A DNA stretch of 64,000 bases from Palsa-461 sp963768185 (GCA_963768185.1 CAVYGS010000004.1:1054001-1118000); one strand, 5' to 3'; positions 44,748 through 53,782 are shown, numbered from the stretch's first letter. Numbers and translations are program-made. The notes: generated by a model not told the origin, from the letters alone.

Positions 44748-45167
44748 CTATTCGCTCCCCGCCGGCTCGAACCGGTACAGGGCGCTGCCCTCACCGGTGT
44801 CGTGGAACACGACCCGGACGGGCAGGCCCACGCGCACGGCGTCGGGCTCGCAGCCCACGATGTTGGTCATGATCCGCGGCCCCTCCTCGAGCTCGACGTA
44901 GGCGACCACATACGGAGTCGCCTGTCGGTAACCCTCGAGGTTGCTCCGGTGGACGATGGTGAACGCGTAGACCGTGCCCTGCCCCGACGCCTCCGACCAC
45001 GACGTGTCGAAGGTCCCGCAGTCGGGGCAGAAGGTGCGCGGGTACCAGATCGGGTTGCCGCACTCGTCGCAGCGCCGGAGCAGCAGCTTGTTCTGGGCGG
45101 TTGCCGCCCAGAACTCCTCGTTCTCCGGGGTCCGCCTCGGGGCCGGCGTCGGCAGCGGGGCGCTCAT
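44748..45167 (-). CDS. DUF35 / OB-fold acyl-CoA-associated protein
   Basis: 139-aa protein with a rubredoxin-like zinc ribbon (RRCDECGNPIWYPRTFCPDC, four Cys) followed by an OB-fold (GQGTVYAFTIVHRSN, VVAYVELEEGPRIMTNIVG). Such proteins bind acyl-CoA and pair with thiolase-like Ltp aldolases or acyl-CoA hydratases. The start ATG overlaps the thiolase stop (ATGA), strong evidence that the two products form a complex. Confidence 0.9.
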   Translation of the reverse strand: MSAPLPTPAPRRTPENEEFWAATAQNKLLLRRCDECGNPIWYPRTFCPDCGTFDTSWSEASGQGTVYAFTIVHRSNLEGYRQATPYVVAYVELEEGPRIMTNIVGCEPDAVRVGLPVRVVFHDTGEGSALYRFEPAGSE

Positions 45168-46330
45168 GCGTCTGCCCTTCCCAAGATGACCGTCGAGCTG
45201 CCCATGCGGGTCGCGATCGAGCCGCCGGTCCCGTGCGCGAGCGCGACCTCGCAGTCGGGCACCTGGACCTCGGGGTGCGTCTCGCCGCGCAGTTGGCGGA
45301 CGGCCTCGATCACCTTGGTCATCCCGCCCCGGTTCGAGGGGTGGTTGTTGCACAGGCCGCCGCCGTCGGTGTTGAACGGCAACTTGCCATGCGGCGCCAC
45401 CAGCGTGCCGTCAAGGACGAACCGCCCGCCTTGGCCCTTCTCGCAGAACCCCAGGTCCTCCAGGGTCTCGACCACGGTGATGGTGAACGAGTCGTAGATC
45501 GACACGTAGTCGACGTCGGCCTGGGTCACTCCGGCCTCCTCGAACGCGATCGGTCCCGAGACCACCGCGCCGGTGTAGGTGACGTCGACGCGGCCGTTGT
45601 CGGCGTGCTTCACGTGCTCGCCGTGGCCGAGGATCTTGACCGTGGTGCGCTCGAGGTCGCGGGCGACCTCCGGGGACACCACGACCAGGGCACCGCCGCC
45701 GTCGGTCACCACACAGCAGTCGTCGCGGTGCAGCGGCCAGCTGACCATGGGGGAGTCGAGGACCTCCTCGACGGTCATCGGCTTCTGCAAGAACGCGTTG
45801 GGGTTGTGCTGCGCGTGCAGCGACGCCGCCACCTTCACCTCGGCCAGCTGCTCGTTGGTGGTCCCGAACTCGTGCATGTGGCGGGAGGCAGCCATCGCAT
45901 ACCCGGTGACCGCGCCAGACATCCCCCAGAGCCCCTCGAAGACCATGTCGCCGGTCGGGTCGCCGCCGCCCGGACGGCCGCCCATCGCGCCGCTGCGGGG
46001 GCGGCCGGCCAGCGTGATGAGCGCGATCTGACACTTCCCGGCGGCGATGGCCTCTGCAGCGTGGCCCACGTGGATGACGGGGGAGGAGCCTCCGGTCTCG
46101 GTCGAGTCGATGTGTCTGCACCGCAATCCCATGTACTCGGCCATGGAGATCGGCCCGAAGCCGGCTGAGCCGTCGCAGAAGTAGGCGTCCACGTCGGCAA
46201 AGGACAGCCCGGCGTCGGCCAGCGCGCCAGCCGCGACCTCGGCGTGGATCTGGCTGGTGGTGCGGTCGGGGATCTCACGGCGCGGGTGTTCGTAGGCCCC
46301 GGCGATGAACGCCTTGCCCCGAATGCTCAC
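45164..46330 (-). CDS. Thiolase-like lipid-transfer (Ltp/SCP2-thiolase) protein
   Basis: 388-aa thiolase-fold protein beginning VSIRGKAFIAGAYEHPRREI from a GTG at 46330 with GGAGGGGG upstream. It has STETGGSSPVIHVGHAAEAI where thiolases carry the acyl-Cys (here Ser, no Cys), a YDSFTITVVETLEDLGFCEK segment, and GGGLCNNHPSNRGG near the end. Lack of the usual nucleophile and the coupled DUF35 gene favour an Ltp-type retro-aldolase acting on acyl-CoA side chains, perhaps of sterols, rather than a true thiolase. Confidence 0.85.
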   Translation of the reverse strand: MSIRGKAFIAGAYEHPRREIPDRTTSQIHAEVAAGALADAGLSFADVDAYFCDGSAGFGPISMAEYMGLRCRHIDSTETGGSSPVIHVGHAAEAIAAGKCQIALITLAGRPRSGAMGGRPGGGDPTGDMVFEGLWGMSGAVTGYAMAASRHMHEFGTTNEQLAEVKVAASLHAQHNPNAFLQKPMTVEEVLDSPMVSWPLHRDDCCVVTDGGGALVVVSPEVARDLERTTVKILGHGEHVKHADNGRVDVTYTGAVVSGPIAFEEAGVTQADVDYVSIYDSFTITVVETLEDLGFCEKGQGGRFVLDGTLVAPHGKLPFNTDGGGLCNNHPSNRGGMTKVIEAVRQLRGETHPEVQVPDCEVALAHGTGGSIATRMGSSTVILGRADA

Positions 46331-46428
46331 GTGTCCGTGCCCCCTCCCTGGCGGGACCGCCCACAGCGCGAGCTCGCCCGTGATGCCCGACCGCCGAGGC
46401 CTTTCTAGTGTCCGACGCCCGAGGTCTG

Positions 46429-47397
46429 CTACTGGGCGCGCCCGAGCTGGGCCCCCAGCCACTCCTCCTCGTCGCGCAGGCAGCGCCGGGCCAGGTCGAC
46501 CATGTCGCCGAAGCCGTCGAAGGCGTGCGGTCCGCCCGGGTAGACGTGGAGCTCCACCGGCACGCCGGCCTGGTTGAGCCGCTGGGCGTAGTCGATGACC
46601 TCGTCGCAGAAGAGGTCGAGGGTGCCGACGCAGAGGAAGGCGGGCGGCAGGCCGCTGAGGTCGGTCGCCCGGGCCGGCGCGGCGTAGATCGGCACGTCGC
46701 TCGTGCCGTAGAGGTCGCCGAGATACGACGACCAGCCGACCTCGTTGCTGGCCGGAGACCAGATCGGCACATCCCATCGGCTGGTGGGCGTGATCCGCCG
46801 GTCGTCGAGCATGGGGTAGAGGAGCTGCTGGAACGCGACGGGGACCTCGCCTTTGTCGCGGGCGTACAGGGCGAGCGCCGCCGCCAGGCCACCACCGGCG
46901 CTGGCGCCGAGGATGCCGATCCGACTTCGGTCGACACCGAGCTCGTCCGCGTTGTCGTGCACCCACTGCAAGGCGGCGTAGGCGTCTTCGAGGGCACCCG
47001 GGTACGGCGTCTCGGGCGCGAGTCGGTAGTCGACCGCGACGCCCAGGTACCCGAGCTTCGGGCAGAGGCGATCGTGACGTGCGTCCTCGTTCTCGTAGGT
47101 GCCGACGACGTAGCCACCGAGGTGCAACGAGACAATCGCGGGGAGCGGCCCCGCCACTCCCTTCGGCCGGTGCAAGCGCACCCGCACCGGCGGGTCTCCG
47201 GGGACGTCCCGGTCGGTCCGTTCCACCGCGTCGGAGAGCTCGACCGGCACGCCGAGCCCCTGGGAGCGCACGGTCGTGATGTCCTCGGGAGTGCGCAAGA
47301 GGACGAAGTCGGTGATCGCGTCGCCGAATGCGGCGATGGTCGGGTCCAGCCGCTCGGCGACCTCGGCGCGGCTGCCGACGGGCAGGGGACTCTTCAT
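46429..47397 (-). CDS. Alpha/beta-hydrolase of the hormone-sensitive-lipase type
   Basis: 322-aa esterase. The oxyanion motif reads SLHLGGYVVGTYEN instead of the common HGGG, the nucleophile elbow is GILGASAGGGLAAAL, and the acid/base end shows FCDEVIDYAQRL and VYPGGPHAFDG. Cytoplasmic. Start ATG 47397 is chosen because the longer frame to 47847 is outside the homologous region. It lies 98 bp upstream of the thiolase gene and could be in its operon. Confidence 0.9.
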   Translation of the reverse strand: MKSPLPVGSRAEVAERLDPTIAAFGDAITDFVLLRTPEDITTVRSQGLGVPVELSDAVERTDRDVPGDPPVRVRLHRPKGVAGPLPAIVSLHLGGYVVGTYENEDARHDRLCPKLGYLGVAVDYRLAPETPYPGALEDAYAALQWVHDNADELGVDRSRIGILGASAGGGLAAALALYARDKGEVPVAFQQLLYPMLDDRRITPTSRWDVPIWSPASNEVGWSSYLGDLYGTSDVPIYAAPARATDLSGLPPAFLCVGTLDLFCDEVIDYAQRLNQAGVPVELHVYPGGPHAFDGFGDMVDLARRCLRDEEEWLGAQLGRAQ

Positions 47398-47603
47398 GCG
47401 GCGAACCGTACCGGTTGGGTGGCCAGCGTTCACCGTGGGCCAACACCGGGAGAGAGCGACCGCACGACGTGCTCTCGGCCAGAACCCGTCGTGATGCAAG
47501 CTTGCCCGAGGGATGCGGGTCATCGCCGTCGGCCAGTCATTGGTCTTCACGGCGCCATTTGATCTGTTGCTCTGCCTTGCCGAGTTGGTCGCCGGCTTCC
47601 TGC

Positions 47604-48089
47604 CTATGGTCGCGATCGGGCATGTCCGGAGCGACGGAGTGGTCGGACCGGCGCAACATGCACAAGCAGGTTGTACGTCACCAGGCCGATGGCCAGGTGC
47701 ATCGTCATCAGCACGGCAACCGCTTTGATGGGTTGGCCCTGGTGGAGGATGTAAAGGTCGGGGAGCCAGAGGACCAAGGTGACTGCAATGGCAAGCCGGA
47801 AGAAGAGCCAGCGTGGTCTCGATGTCACCCTCGTCACTATCGGCCACGCCACGGTGGCGACGATTACTCCGATCACCGTGAGCTTGCCGTAGTCGGAGAG
47901 CTGGAAGTGCCCGTACCCCTTCGTGCTCGGAAAGATCGCCTGCCCGATCACCACCAGGATCGCATCGGCCACAAGGGAACCGACGATGGACGCCACTCCG
48001 GCCAGGACCACTCGTCCACCAAGCGGTTGACCGTGTTGGGGGGAAAAATCGAGATGCACGAGCTCCGCAGCGCGCCTGAGCACGGCCAT
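47604..48089 (-). CDS. Four-helix membrane protein (DUF6069-like)
   Basis: Small membrane protein whose helices are VVLAGVASIVGSLVADAILV, LTVIGVIVATVAWPIVTRV, LFFRLAIAVTLVLWLPDLYI and VLMTMHLAIGLVTYNLLVHV. The pattern resembles DUF6069 proteins of actinobacteria. I start at ATG 48089, outside arsC. An ATG at 48188 would overlap the arsC end by 20 bp. It is the last gene of the ars operon. Function unknown, and its position does not prove a role in arsenic handling. Confidence 0.65.
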   Translation of the reverse strand: MAVLRRAAELVHLDFSPQHGQPLGGRVVLAGVASIVGSLVADAILVVIGQAIFPSTKGYGHFQLSDYGKLTVIGVIVATVAWPIVTRVTSRPRWLFFRLAIAVTLVLWLPDLYILHQGQPIKAVAVLMTMHLAIGLVTYNLLVHVAPVRPLRRSGHARSRP

Positions 48090-48168
48090 CAGCTCTTTGG
48101 TCCCCGTCCCGAGCGACGGCACCTGGCCAAAGAACTGCCTGTCCCCGAGGTGGGCACCGTGACCTCCG

Positions 48169-48582
48169 TCATGGTGCGTCCTTTCCAATCAATTCCTCAA
48201 GCAGTGCTTGGACTCGGCAATCGATCTCATCGACAATCGTCCGAACCTGGTCCGTCGGTCTGCCGGCTGGATCCTCCAACTCCCAGTCGAGATAGCGCTT
48301 CCCGGGGTAGACCGGGCAGGCATCCCCGCAGCCCATGGTGACGATCACATCGGCGGCCCTCGCTCCCTCGTCGGTCAGCGGTTTGGGAGACTCAAGAGTC
48401 GGATCGAGGCCCCTCTCCCGCAGAACGGCCACAACGGCCGGGTTGAGCTGGTCGGCGGGGTCGGAGCCAGCCGAACGGACCTCCAACCGACCCTGGGCGT
48501 AGTGATCGAGCAAGACGCGGGCGGCCAGGCTCCTCCCCGCGTTGTGCACGCACAAGAACAGCACGACGGGCCTGTCGGTCAC
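48169..48582 (-). CDS. arsC: Arsenate reductase, LMW-phosphatase type
   Basis: Reduces arsenate to arsenite. The phosphatase P-loop FLCVHNAGRSLAARVL (Cys-X5-Arg) is at residues ~9-24, and the later Cys pair (MGCGDACPVYPG) matches the thiol relay of thioredoxin- or mycothiol-linked ArsC. The length (137 aa) is normal. The ATG overlaps the stop of the aquaporin gene upstream (ATGA), so the two are translationally coupled within the ars operon. Confidence 0.92.
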   Translation of the reverse strand: MTDRPVVLFLCVHNAGRSLAARVLLDHYAQGRLEVRSAGSDPADQLNPAVVAVLRERGLDPTLESPKPLTDEGARAADVIVTMGCGDACPVYPGKRYLDWELEDPAGRPTDQVRTIVDEIDCRVQALLEELIGKDAP

Positions 48583-49394
48583 GCGACGTCCTCCGGCTCA
48601 ATGTGGGAGGGCTGCCGGCCGAGCCCGGGCCGCTCTTCGTCATCGTTGGACGACGTTGCGAGGTGGGGCACGGTGACGTCGGCGGCCTGACCTGGCGTCA
48701 GCCTCGGATAGAGGACCTTGATGAAGGCGAACGCGACAAAACCTCCGACGACCTGAGCGCCGATGAAGCTCGCGGCCGACGAAGGGGCGATGCCGGCGAA
48801 GGTGTCCGAGAACATCCGCCCCACCGTGATGGCCGGATTCGCGAAGCTGGTCGAGCTGGTGAAGAAGTAGGCCGCGCCGATATAGGCACCCACCGCAGCG
48901 GGAGCCGACCGGCCGCGACCAGTCCGGGCGAGAGCGAAGATCACGAGCATCAGCCCGAGGGTGGCGACGATCTCGGACAGAAAGTGAGCCCCCGAGGCTC
49001 GGTGGTCTGTCGAGATGCTGACGGCGGCTCGTCCGAACATGAGATTGGCCAGGATTGCCCCGCCAATGCACCCCGAAACCTGGGCTGGAACGTAGGTCGC
49101 GGCCGACCGCCAGCTCATGCCGCCGAATGCCGCATCGAGAAGGGAGACCACCGGATTGAAGTGACCCCCCGAGACCGGGCCGAACATCAAGATGATGGCG
49201 AACAGTCCCAACCCGGTTGCCGCTGCGTTCTCAAGCAGCTCCAACCCGACATCACCAGGTGAGAGGCGCTGAGCGGCGATCCCCGAGCCGATGACGATGG
49301 TGGCAAGGAAGGCGCTGCCAATGCACTCGGCAGCCAGACGGCGTGACAGGTGGTCAGCCACCGACGGTTCGCCTTGCCCGGTATGCCTCGGCAC
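48579..49394 (-). CDS. Aquaporin (MIP family) in an arsenic operon
   Basis: Six-helix channel with both half-helix motifs, GGHFNPVVS and SFANPAIT, the asymmetry being Val for Ala in the first NPA. The C-terminal tail is hydrophilic. In ars operons such aquaglyceroporins (AqpS-like) export arsenite made by ArsC, or methylated arsenicals. The GTG start at 49394 directly abuts the arsI stop at 49395. Confidence 0.9.
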   Translation of the reverse strand: MPRHTGQGEPSVADHLSRRLAAECIGSAFLATIVIGSGIAAQRLSPGDVGLELLENAAATGLGLFAIILMFGPVSGGHFNPVVSLLDAAFGGMSWRSAATYVPAQVSGCIGGAILANLMFGRAAVSISTDHRASGAHFLSEIVATLGLMLVIFALARTGRGRSAPAAVGAYIGAAYFFTSSTSFANPAITVGRMFSDTFAGIAPSSAASFIGAQVVGGFVAFAFIKVLYPRLTPGQAADVTVPHLATSSNDDEERPGLGRQPSHIEPEDVA

Positions 49395-49865
49395 TCAGCA
49401 GCAAGACGATGTGGGATTCACCGTGCCCGATTCGGGCGGTGTGGCGCAGCACACCGCGCCGCTTGGGCCGCTGGACCGAAGCTCACCATCCGGCATCTCG
49501 ACGTCTGCAAGCACGGTGTAGATCTCCCAAGGCTCACCGCCGGGACCGTCAACCCAGACCTTGTCCTGCACCGCGTAGCAGCAAGCCACCTGGTCCTCGG
49601 TCACCGTCTCGAGGTCGGCGGCGGCCAGGCGAGCTCGGGCGGCGACGACATCGTCGGTGGTCCCGACCTCAATCCCCAAGTGGTTGAGCGACCCAGGAAC
49701 CTGGGCGTCACCTTCGATCAGCACGAGCTTGAGCGGTGGGTCGACCACCGCGAAGTTGGCGTAACCGGGTCGGACCTTGGCCGGTTCCGTGGCGAACAGC
49801 TTCGAGTAGAAGCTGATTGCTTCATCCAGATTCGCGACATTGAGGGCCAGTTGCACTCGGGACAT
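49395..49865 (-). CDS. arsI: ArsI/CadI-type VOC protein
   Basis: Glyoxalase-fold protein with MSRVQLALNVANLDEAISFY at the start, KLFATEPAKVRPGYANF, GSLNHLGIEVG and VDGPGGEPWEIYTVLADV. These fit ArsI C-As lyase or the related CadI. The Cys pair QVACCYAVQDKVW and the C-terminal CC motifs agree with arsenic binding. The ATG at 49865 has AGGAGGG 6 nt upstream, a strong ribosome site. It is the first gene of the minus-strand ars operon, opposite arsR. Confidence 0.88.
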   Translation of the reverse strand: MSRVQLALNVANLDEAISFYSKLFATEPAKVRPGYANFAVVDPPLKLVLIEGDAQVPGSLNHLGIEVGTTDDVVAARARLAAADLETVTEDQVACCYAVQDKVWVDGPGGEPWEIYTVLADVEMPDGELRSSGPSGAVCCATPPESGTVNPTSSCC

Positions 49866-49907
49866 CAGATGCCCTCCTGATATATTCACGTTGGTCAATC
49901 TTCAGTA

Positions 49908-49941
49908 TCCTCAGATATCGACCCTTGTCAATATCTGAGGA
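49908..49941. promoter_or_regulatory. ArsR operator in the arsI-arsR gap
   Basis: Perfect inverted repeat: TCCTCAGATAT (49908-49918) and ATATCTGAGGA (49931-49941), 12-nt spacer. It ends 5 bp before the arsR start and lies 43 bp upstream of arsI, where it can repress both. Confidence 0.75.
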
Positions 49942-49946
49942 GCCGG

Positions 49947-50297
49947 GTGCCCACGAGCAAGACCAAGGTGATCCCCCTCACGATGGACACCGGTCTGTGC
50001 TGCGCCTCTGTGGTCGATGCTCCGCTCCCCGAAGCTGAGGCGGTCGAGCTGGCCCGTGTGCTGGGGGCGCTGGCCGACCCGGTGCGCCTTCGATTGCTCT
50101 CGCTGGTGGCGTCCCAAGCGGAGATCTGCTCGTGCGATCTCGAGGCGCCGCTGCAAAAGAGCCAGCCGACCGTCTCGCACCACACCAGGGTCCTGGCCGA
50201 AGCGGGCCTCCTCGTCGGTGAGAAACGGGGACGATGGATGTGGTGGCGGGTGGATCCGGCTCGCCTTGCCGCCGTGCGAGCGGCACTCGGCGGCTGA
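49947..50297 (+). CDS. arsR: ArsR-family metalloregulator
   Basis: 116-aa winged-helix repressor. The recognition region is DLEAPLQKSQPTVSHHTRVL, and the sensor Cys pair is likely EICSCD just before it (ELCVC-type, as in classical ArsR). An extra N-terminal Cys pair (GLCCASVV) could also bind arsenite. Release from DNA by As(III) would induce the divergent arsI-aquaporin-arsC operon. GTG start at 49947. Confidence 0.92.
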   Translation: MPTSKTKVIPLTMDTGLCCASVVDAPLPEAEAVELARVLGALADPVRLRLLSLVASQAEICSCDLEAPLQKSQPTVSHHTRVLAEAGLLVGEKRGRWMWWRVDPARLAAVRAALGG

Positions 50298-50345
50298 AGC
50301 TCGAGCGAGACCACCAAGCCTTCTTGGCGCGGTATCTCCCCTTGA

Positions 50346-51527
50346 TTACACGGGCACCCCGGAGAGCGCAATGACGACTCCGATCACCCCGGCGAGGAGC
50401 AGACCACTCACCACGCCGCGCCGCAGCGCGAAGAACCAGAGCAGAGCGCCCGCCAGGATCGGGATTTGCCACACGTGCTGAAGCGAGCGACCCAGCGGGA
50501 TCGCCGATCCGGCGATGGCTCCAATGACCGCGGGGCCGGCTCCAGCGAAGAATGAAGCGACACTGACGTTCGCTCGGATCTGATCGAAGCGCGGACCACC
50601 CAAGAGCACAAAGGCGAACGACGGCGCGAACGCGATCAATGCGGCGAGGAGCCCACCGACGATGCCCCGGGCCGCGTATCCGACCACGGCCACCGTCTGG
50701 ACGACCGGGCCCGGCGTCACCTGACCGAGGGCCACCGCATTGAGGAACTGTGCGCCGCTCATCCAGTGGTAGGTCGTCACCGCGTCGTGCTGCATCAGCG
50801 GGACGATGACGAACCCGCCGCCATAGGACAGAGCCCCGACCTTGAAAGCCACCCATGCCAGAGCGCCGAGGCCACCGACGCCGGCCAGATGCACGACAAC
50901 CGCAAGAACCGCCGATCCAGCCGAACCCGGGGCCATTGGCCGGCGGATGACGATTTCCGTCAGCCCGCAGGCGACTAACACGAGGACCAGGTAGGGGCCG
51001 ATCGTCGTCGCGGCTGCCGCTCCAAGGAGCGCATAGATCACCCATCGGACCTCCTGGGATCGCTCGTTGGAGATGCGGCGCCAACTATTCGGGGCAAGCC
51101 CCGATGCAGCGTTCAGCGCGACCGCAGGAACAGCGGCTCCGGCACCCGCGGCAGCCCCAAGAATCCAAGTTGCCGGGTGGCGGGCCAGGAACACGGCCGA
51201 CAACCCAAGGATGAGGACGAGGCCAGGAACGATGAAGCAGAGCCCGCCGAGAATGGCACCCAGAGTTCCTCGCAATCGCCAGGCACAAAAGATCGCCAGC
51301 TGTGTCGAAGCGGGACCGGGCAGCAGGTTGGTGGCGGCGACACCGTCCTCGAACTCCTTTGCCTCGATCCACTGACGCTCCTGAACGCACAGGCGTCGAA
51401 GCAACGCGATATGCGTTGGCGGTCCCCCAAACCCGATGCAACCGAGACGAAGCCATTCCGAGGCGATAGTGCCGAGCGACACACGCTCCCTGGGCGTTCG
51501 AGTTCCCTCGTGTGCACTGCTACTCAC
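50346..51527 (-). CDS. chrA: Chromate transporter ChrA
   Basis: Two-domain ChrA (393 aa). The N-terminal domain has LRLGCIGFGGPPTHIALLRR, the family GGP signature, and EFEDGVAATNLLPGPASTQL. The second repeat shows FKVGALSYGGGFVIVPLM and ALGQVTPGPVVQTVAVVGY. About ten hydrophobic helices follow. It exports chromate or sulphate-like anions. It is convergent with arsR and completes a metal-resistance island. Confidence 0.93.
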   Translation of the reverse strand: MSSSAHEGTRTPRERVSLGTIASEWLRLGCIGFGGPPTHIALLRRLCVQERQWIEAKEFEDGVAATNLLPGPASTQLAIFCAWRLRGTLGAILGGLCFIVPGLVLILGLSAVFLARHPATWILGAAAGAGAAVPAVALNAASGLAPNSWRRISNERSQEVRWVIYALLGAAAATTIGPYLVLVLVACGLTEIVIRRPMAPGSAGSAVLAVVVHLAGVGGLGALAWVAFKVGALSYGGGFVIVPLMQHDAVTTYHWMSGAQFLNAVALGQVTPGPVVQTVAVVGYAARGIVGGLLAALIAFAPSFAFVLLGGPRFDQIRANVSVASFFAGAGPAVIGAIAGSAIPLGRSLQHVWQIPILAGALLWFFALRRGVVSGLLLAGVIGVVIALSGVPV

Positions 51528-51664
51528 CGGGGGTCGCCGAGAACCTCGTCAGCCAGCTCGCGCAGCTGTCGCTTCGTCGACTCCAATGTCCGGGGTCCCT
51601 TCGCCGTTGCGACACCGGGATCAAGGAAACCAGAATCCGGACGTGCGCACGTCGGATTGGTCCG

Positions 51665-52468
51665 ATGGCCGAGCCGAGGTTGCCCCCGTACCCTGACGAG
51701 GAGCCAGACACCAACTCGGGACCAACGTTGCCCGACGATCCCCTGTACCTCACCGCCGAATCGGTACGGTGGCGCGCCATGGGCGATGCGCCGATGCGCG
51801 GCCGGGATGACGCCGTCGCGTGGGGCATCCCCTCGCCCGTGGAGCCTCGATGGCCGGCCCAGCTCGCAGTGCTTGGCGCGATCTCGTTGCAGCTGGTCCT
51901 CCCCGACGTCCTCATTCGAGGGCTGGGGAATCGGGCCCTGATCCCTGCCCTGGAGGGCGGGTTGATCGTGGTCCTCCTCATCGTCAATCCCGGAAGCATC
52001 TCCGCTGAGCAGTCGCGCCTGCGGGTCATCGGCGTGTCGTTGATCGCGCTCATCACTGTTGCCAACGTGGTTTCGCTCCTCGAGCTGATCCACGCCCTCC
52101 TCTATGGAAGCTCGGCCAGTGGTCGCTCGCTGGTCTACGCCTCCGCGCCGATCTGGCTGACGAACGTGATCGTGTTCGGGCTCTGGTACTGGGAGCTCGA
52201 CCGAGGTGGACCGGCATCCAGGCGGCTTTCCTCGCACCGCCAGCCCGACTTTCTCTTTCCGCAGATGTCCACCCCGGGCGCCGCTCCGGGCTGGGTGCCA
52301 GACTTCCTCGACTATCTGTATACGTCGTTCACCAACGCCACTGCGTTCAGCCCGACGGACACCATGCCGCTGACCGCCTGGGCAAAGCTGCTGATGATGC
52401 TCCAGTCCCTCGCCTCCCTGGTGACGGTCGCGGTCGTGGTCTCTCGGGCGGTCAACATCCTTCGCTAA
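51665..52468 (+). CDS. Membrane protein with channel-pore-like C-terminus
   Basis: Starts MAEPRLPPYPDEEPD, has a soluble N-terminus, then helices QLAVLGAISLQLVLPDVLI, ALEGGLIVVLLIVN, VIGVSLIALITVANVVSLL and APIWLTNVIVFGLWYWELD. The C-terminal part YLYTSFTNATAFSPTDTMPL and LLMMLQSLASLVTVAVVVSR resembles the filter-and-inner-helix of two-TM potassium channels, and DUF1345-type proteins. It may be an ion channel. The selectivity sequence is not canonical (no TVGYG). Confidence 0.7.
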   Translation: MAEPRLPPYPDEEPDTNSGPTLPDDPLYLTAESVRWRAMGDAPMRGRDDAVAWGIPSPVEPRWPAQLAVLGAISLQLVLPDVLIRGLGNRALIPALEGGLIVVLLIVNPGSISAEQSRLRVIGVSLIALITVANVVSLLELIHALLYGSSASGRSLVYASAPIWLTNVIVFGLWYWELDRGGPASRRLSSHRQPDFLFPQMSTPGAAPGWVPDFLDYLYTSFTNATAFSPTDTMPLTAWAKLLMMLQSLASLVTVAVVVSRAVNILR

Positions 52469-52729
52469 AGATGCTTGGCTGCCTAGGTCCCGATAGCGGA
52501 GCGCGAAATCGCCGCGTCCTCAACCCCTGTCTCAGCGCGCGCGTGGAAGGAGCTCACCTCGTCCAAAGGAGAGAAGGATCGAACCCTCCGAAGTCGCGCC
52601 GGGCTCCGCCACCTCCACTCGGCCTCAGGCCAAGGGCGCGCGTGATGCGCCGTCGTCCTCGATTGATGGCCAGACCACAACCGTCCGATCCGGGGGAGAG
52701 GGCCGCCAACTCGGATCGTGCCGAACGCC

Positions 52730-53707
52730 CTACCAGGCGTAGGCCTCCGGGGCCTGGCCGCCCGGTCCGGGGAAGATCTCGTCGAGCTTCCCGAGCACCT
52801 CGTCGTCGAACTCGACCCCGAGCGCTCCGAGCGCTCCCTCGAGCTGCTCGAGGGTCCTCGGCCCGATGATGGGCGCGGTGACGGCCGGGTTGTGGAGCAA
52901 CCAACCGAGGGCGACGTCGGCGGGCGGCGCGCCCATGTCCGCGCAGAGCTTCTCCCACGCCTCGAGCTTGGACCGGTTGGCCTCGATGGTCCTCTGGGCG
53001 CGCTCGTTGGATCGCCGGCCGGTCTCGGCCTTCTGCAGCGCGCCGCCGAGGATGCCCCCGGCGAGCGGGCTCCAGGGGATGACCCCCACCCCGTAGTCGC
53101 GACAGGCCGGGAGGACCTCCAGCTCGACCATGCGGGCGTTCAGGTTGTAGAGGCTCTGCTCGGACACGAGACCGAGCGAGCCACGCTCGCGGGCGCGCTC
53201 ATTGGCTTGCGCGATATTCCACGCCGCGAAGTTCGAGCTACCGACGTAGAGGACCTTGCCCTGCTGGACGAGCAGGTCCATCGCCTGCCAGATCTCCTCC
53301 CAGGGGGTGTCCCGGTCGACGTGGTGCATCTGGTACAGGTCGATGTGGTCGGTCTGCATTCGGCGCAGGCTGTCCTCGCAGGCCTGGCGGATGTGGAGGG
53401 CGGACAGCCGGTTCGTGTTGGGCCAGGGGTCCCGACCGCCGTAGACCTTGGTGGCGAGGACGACCTTCTCGCGCCGGCCCTGGCCCTGGGCGAACCAGCG
53501 GCCGATGATCTCCTCGGTCTTGCCCGCACCGCCGTACATGTCGGCGGTGTCGAAGAAGTTGATGCCGAGTTCGAGGGCGCGGTCCATGATCCCGTGCGAC
53601 TCGGGCTCCTCGGCGGTCATCCCGAAGTTCATGGTCCCGAGGCACAGCGGGCTGACCCGCAGGCCCGTGCGTCCCAGTCGGCGGTATTCGATCGTGTGCT
53701 CGGTCAT
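52730..53707 (-). CDS. Aldo/keto reductase
   Basis: NADPH-dependent reductase of the YajO/voltage-gated-beta type. The catalytic tetrad is visible: Asp and Tyr in FFDTADMYGGAG, Lys in VVLATKVYGG, His in DLYQMHHVD. The C-terminal cofactor segment ends with ITAPII-like TAPIIGPRTLEQLEGALGAL. The length (325 aa) is normal. ATG 53707. Substrate unknown. It is 75 bp upstream of nothing on its strand, so is probably monocistronic. Confidence 0.93.
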   Translation of the reverse strand: MTEHTIEYRRLGRTGLRVSPLCLGTMNFGMTAEEPESHGIMDRALELGINFFDTADMYGGAGKTEEIIGRWFAQGQGRREKVVLATKVYGGRDPWPNTNRLSALHIRQACEDSLRRMQTDHIDLYQMHHVDRDTPWEEIWQAMDLLVQQGKVLYVGSSNFAAWNIAQANERARERGSLGLVSEQSLYNLNARMVELEVLPACRDYGVGVIPWSPLAGGILGGALQKAETGRRSNERAQRTIEANRSKLEAWEKLCADMGAPPADVALGWLLHNPAVTAPIIGPRTLEQLEGALGALGVEFDDEVLGKLDEIFPGPGGQAPEAYAW

Positions 53708-53782
53708 GCCTCTGTCCTCCGCTCGCGTCAGCCTTTTGGTCGAGTCTGCCGCATCCCGCGAGGGCCGGTGTCAGCGGTGTGC

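Noticed and set aside
52555..52640. Possible tRNA on the minus strand with a T-arm-like GGAGGGTTCGATCCTTC
   Set aside because: T-stem pairing fails at two positions and no acceptor stem or anticodon arm can be formed around it.
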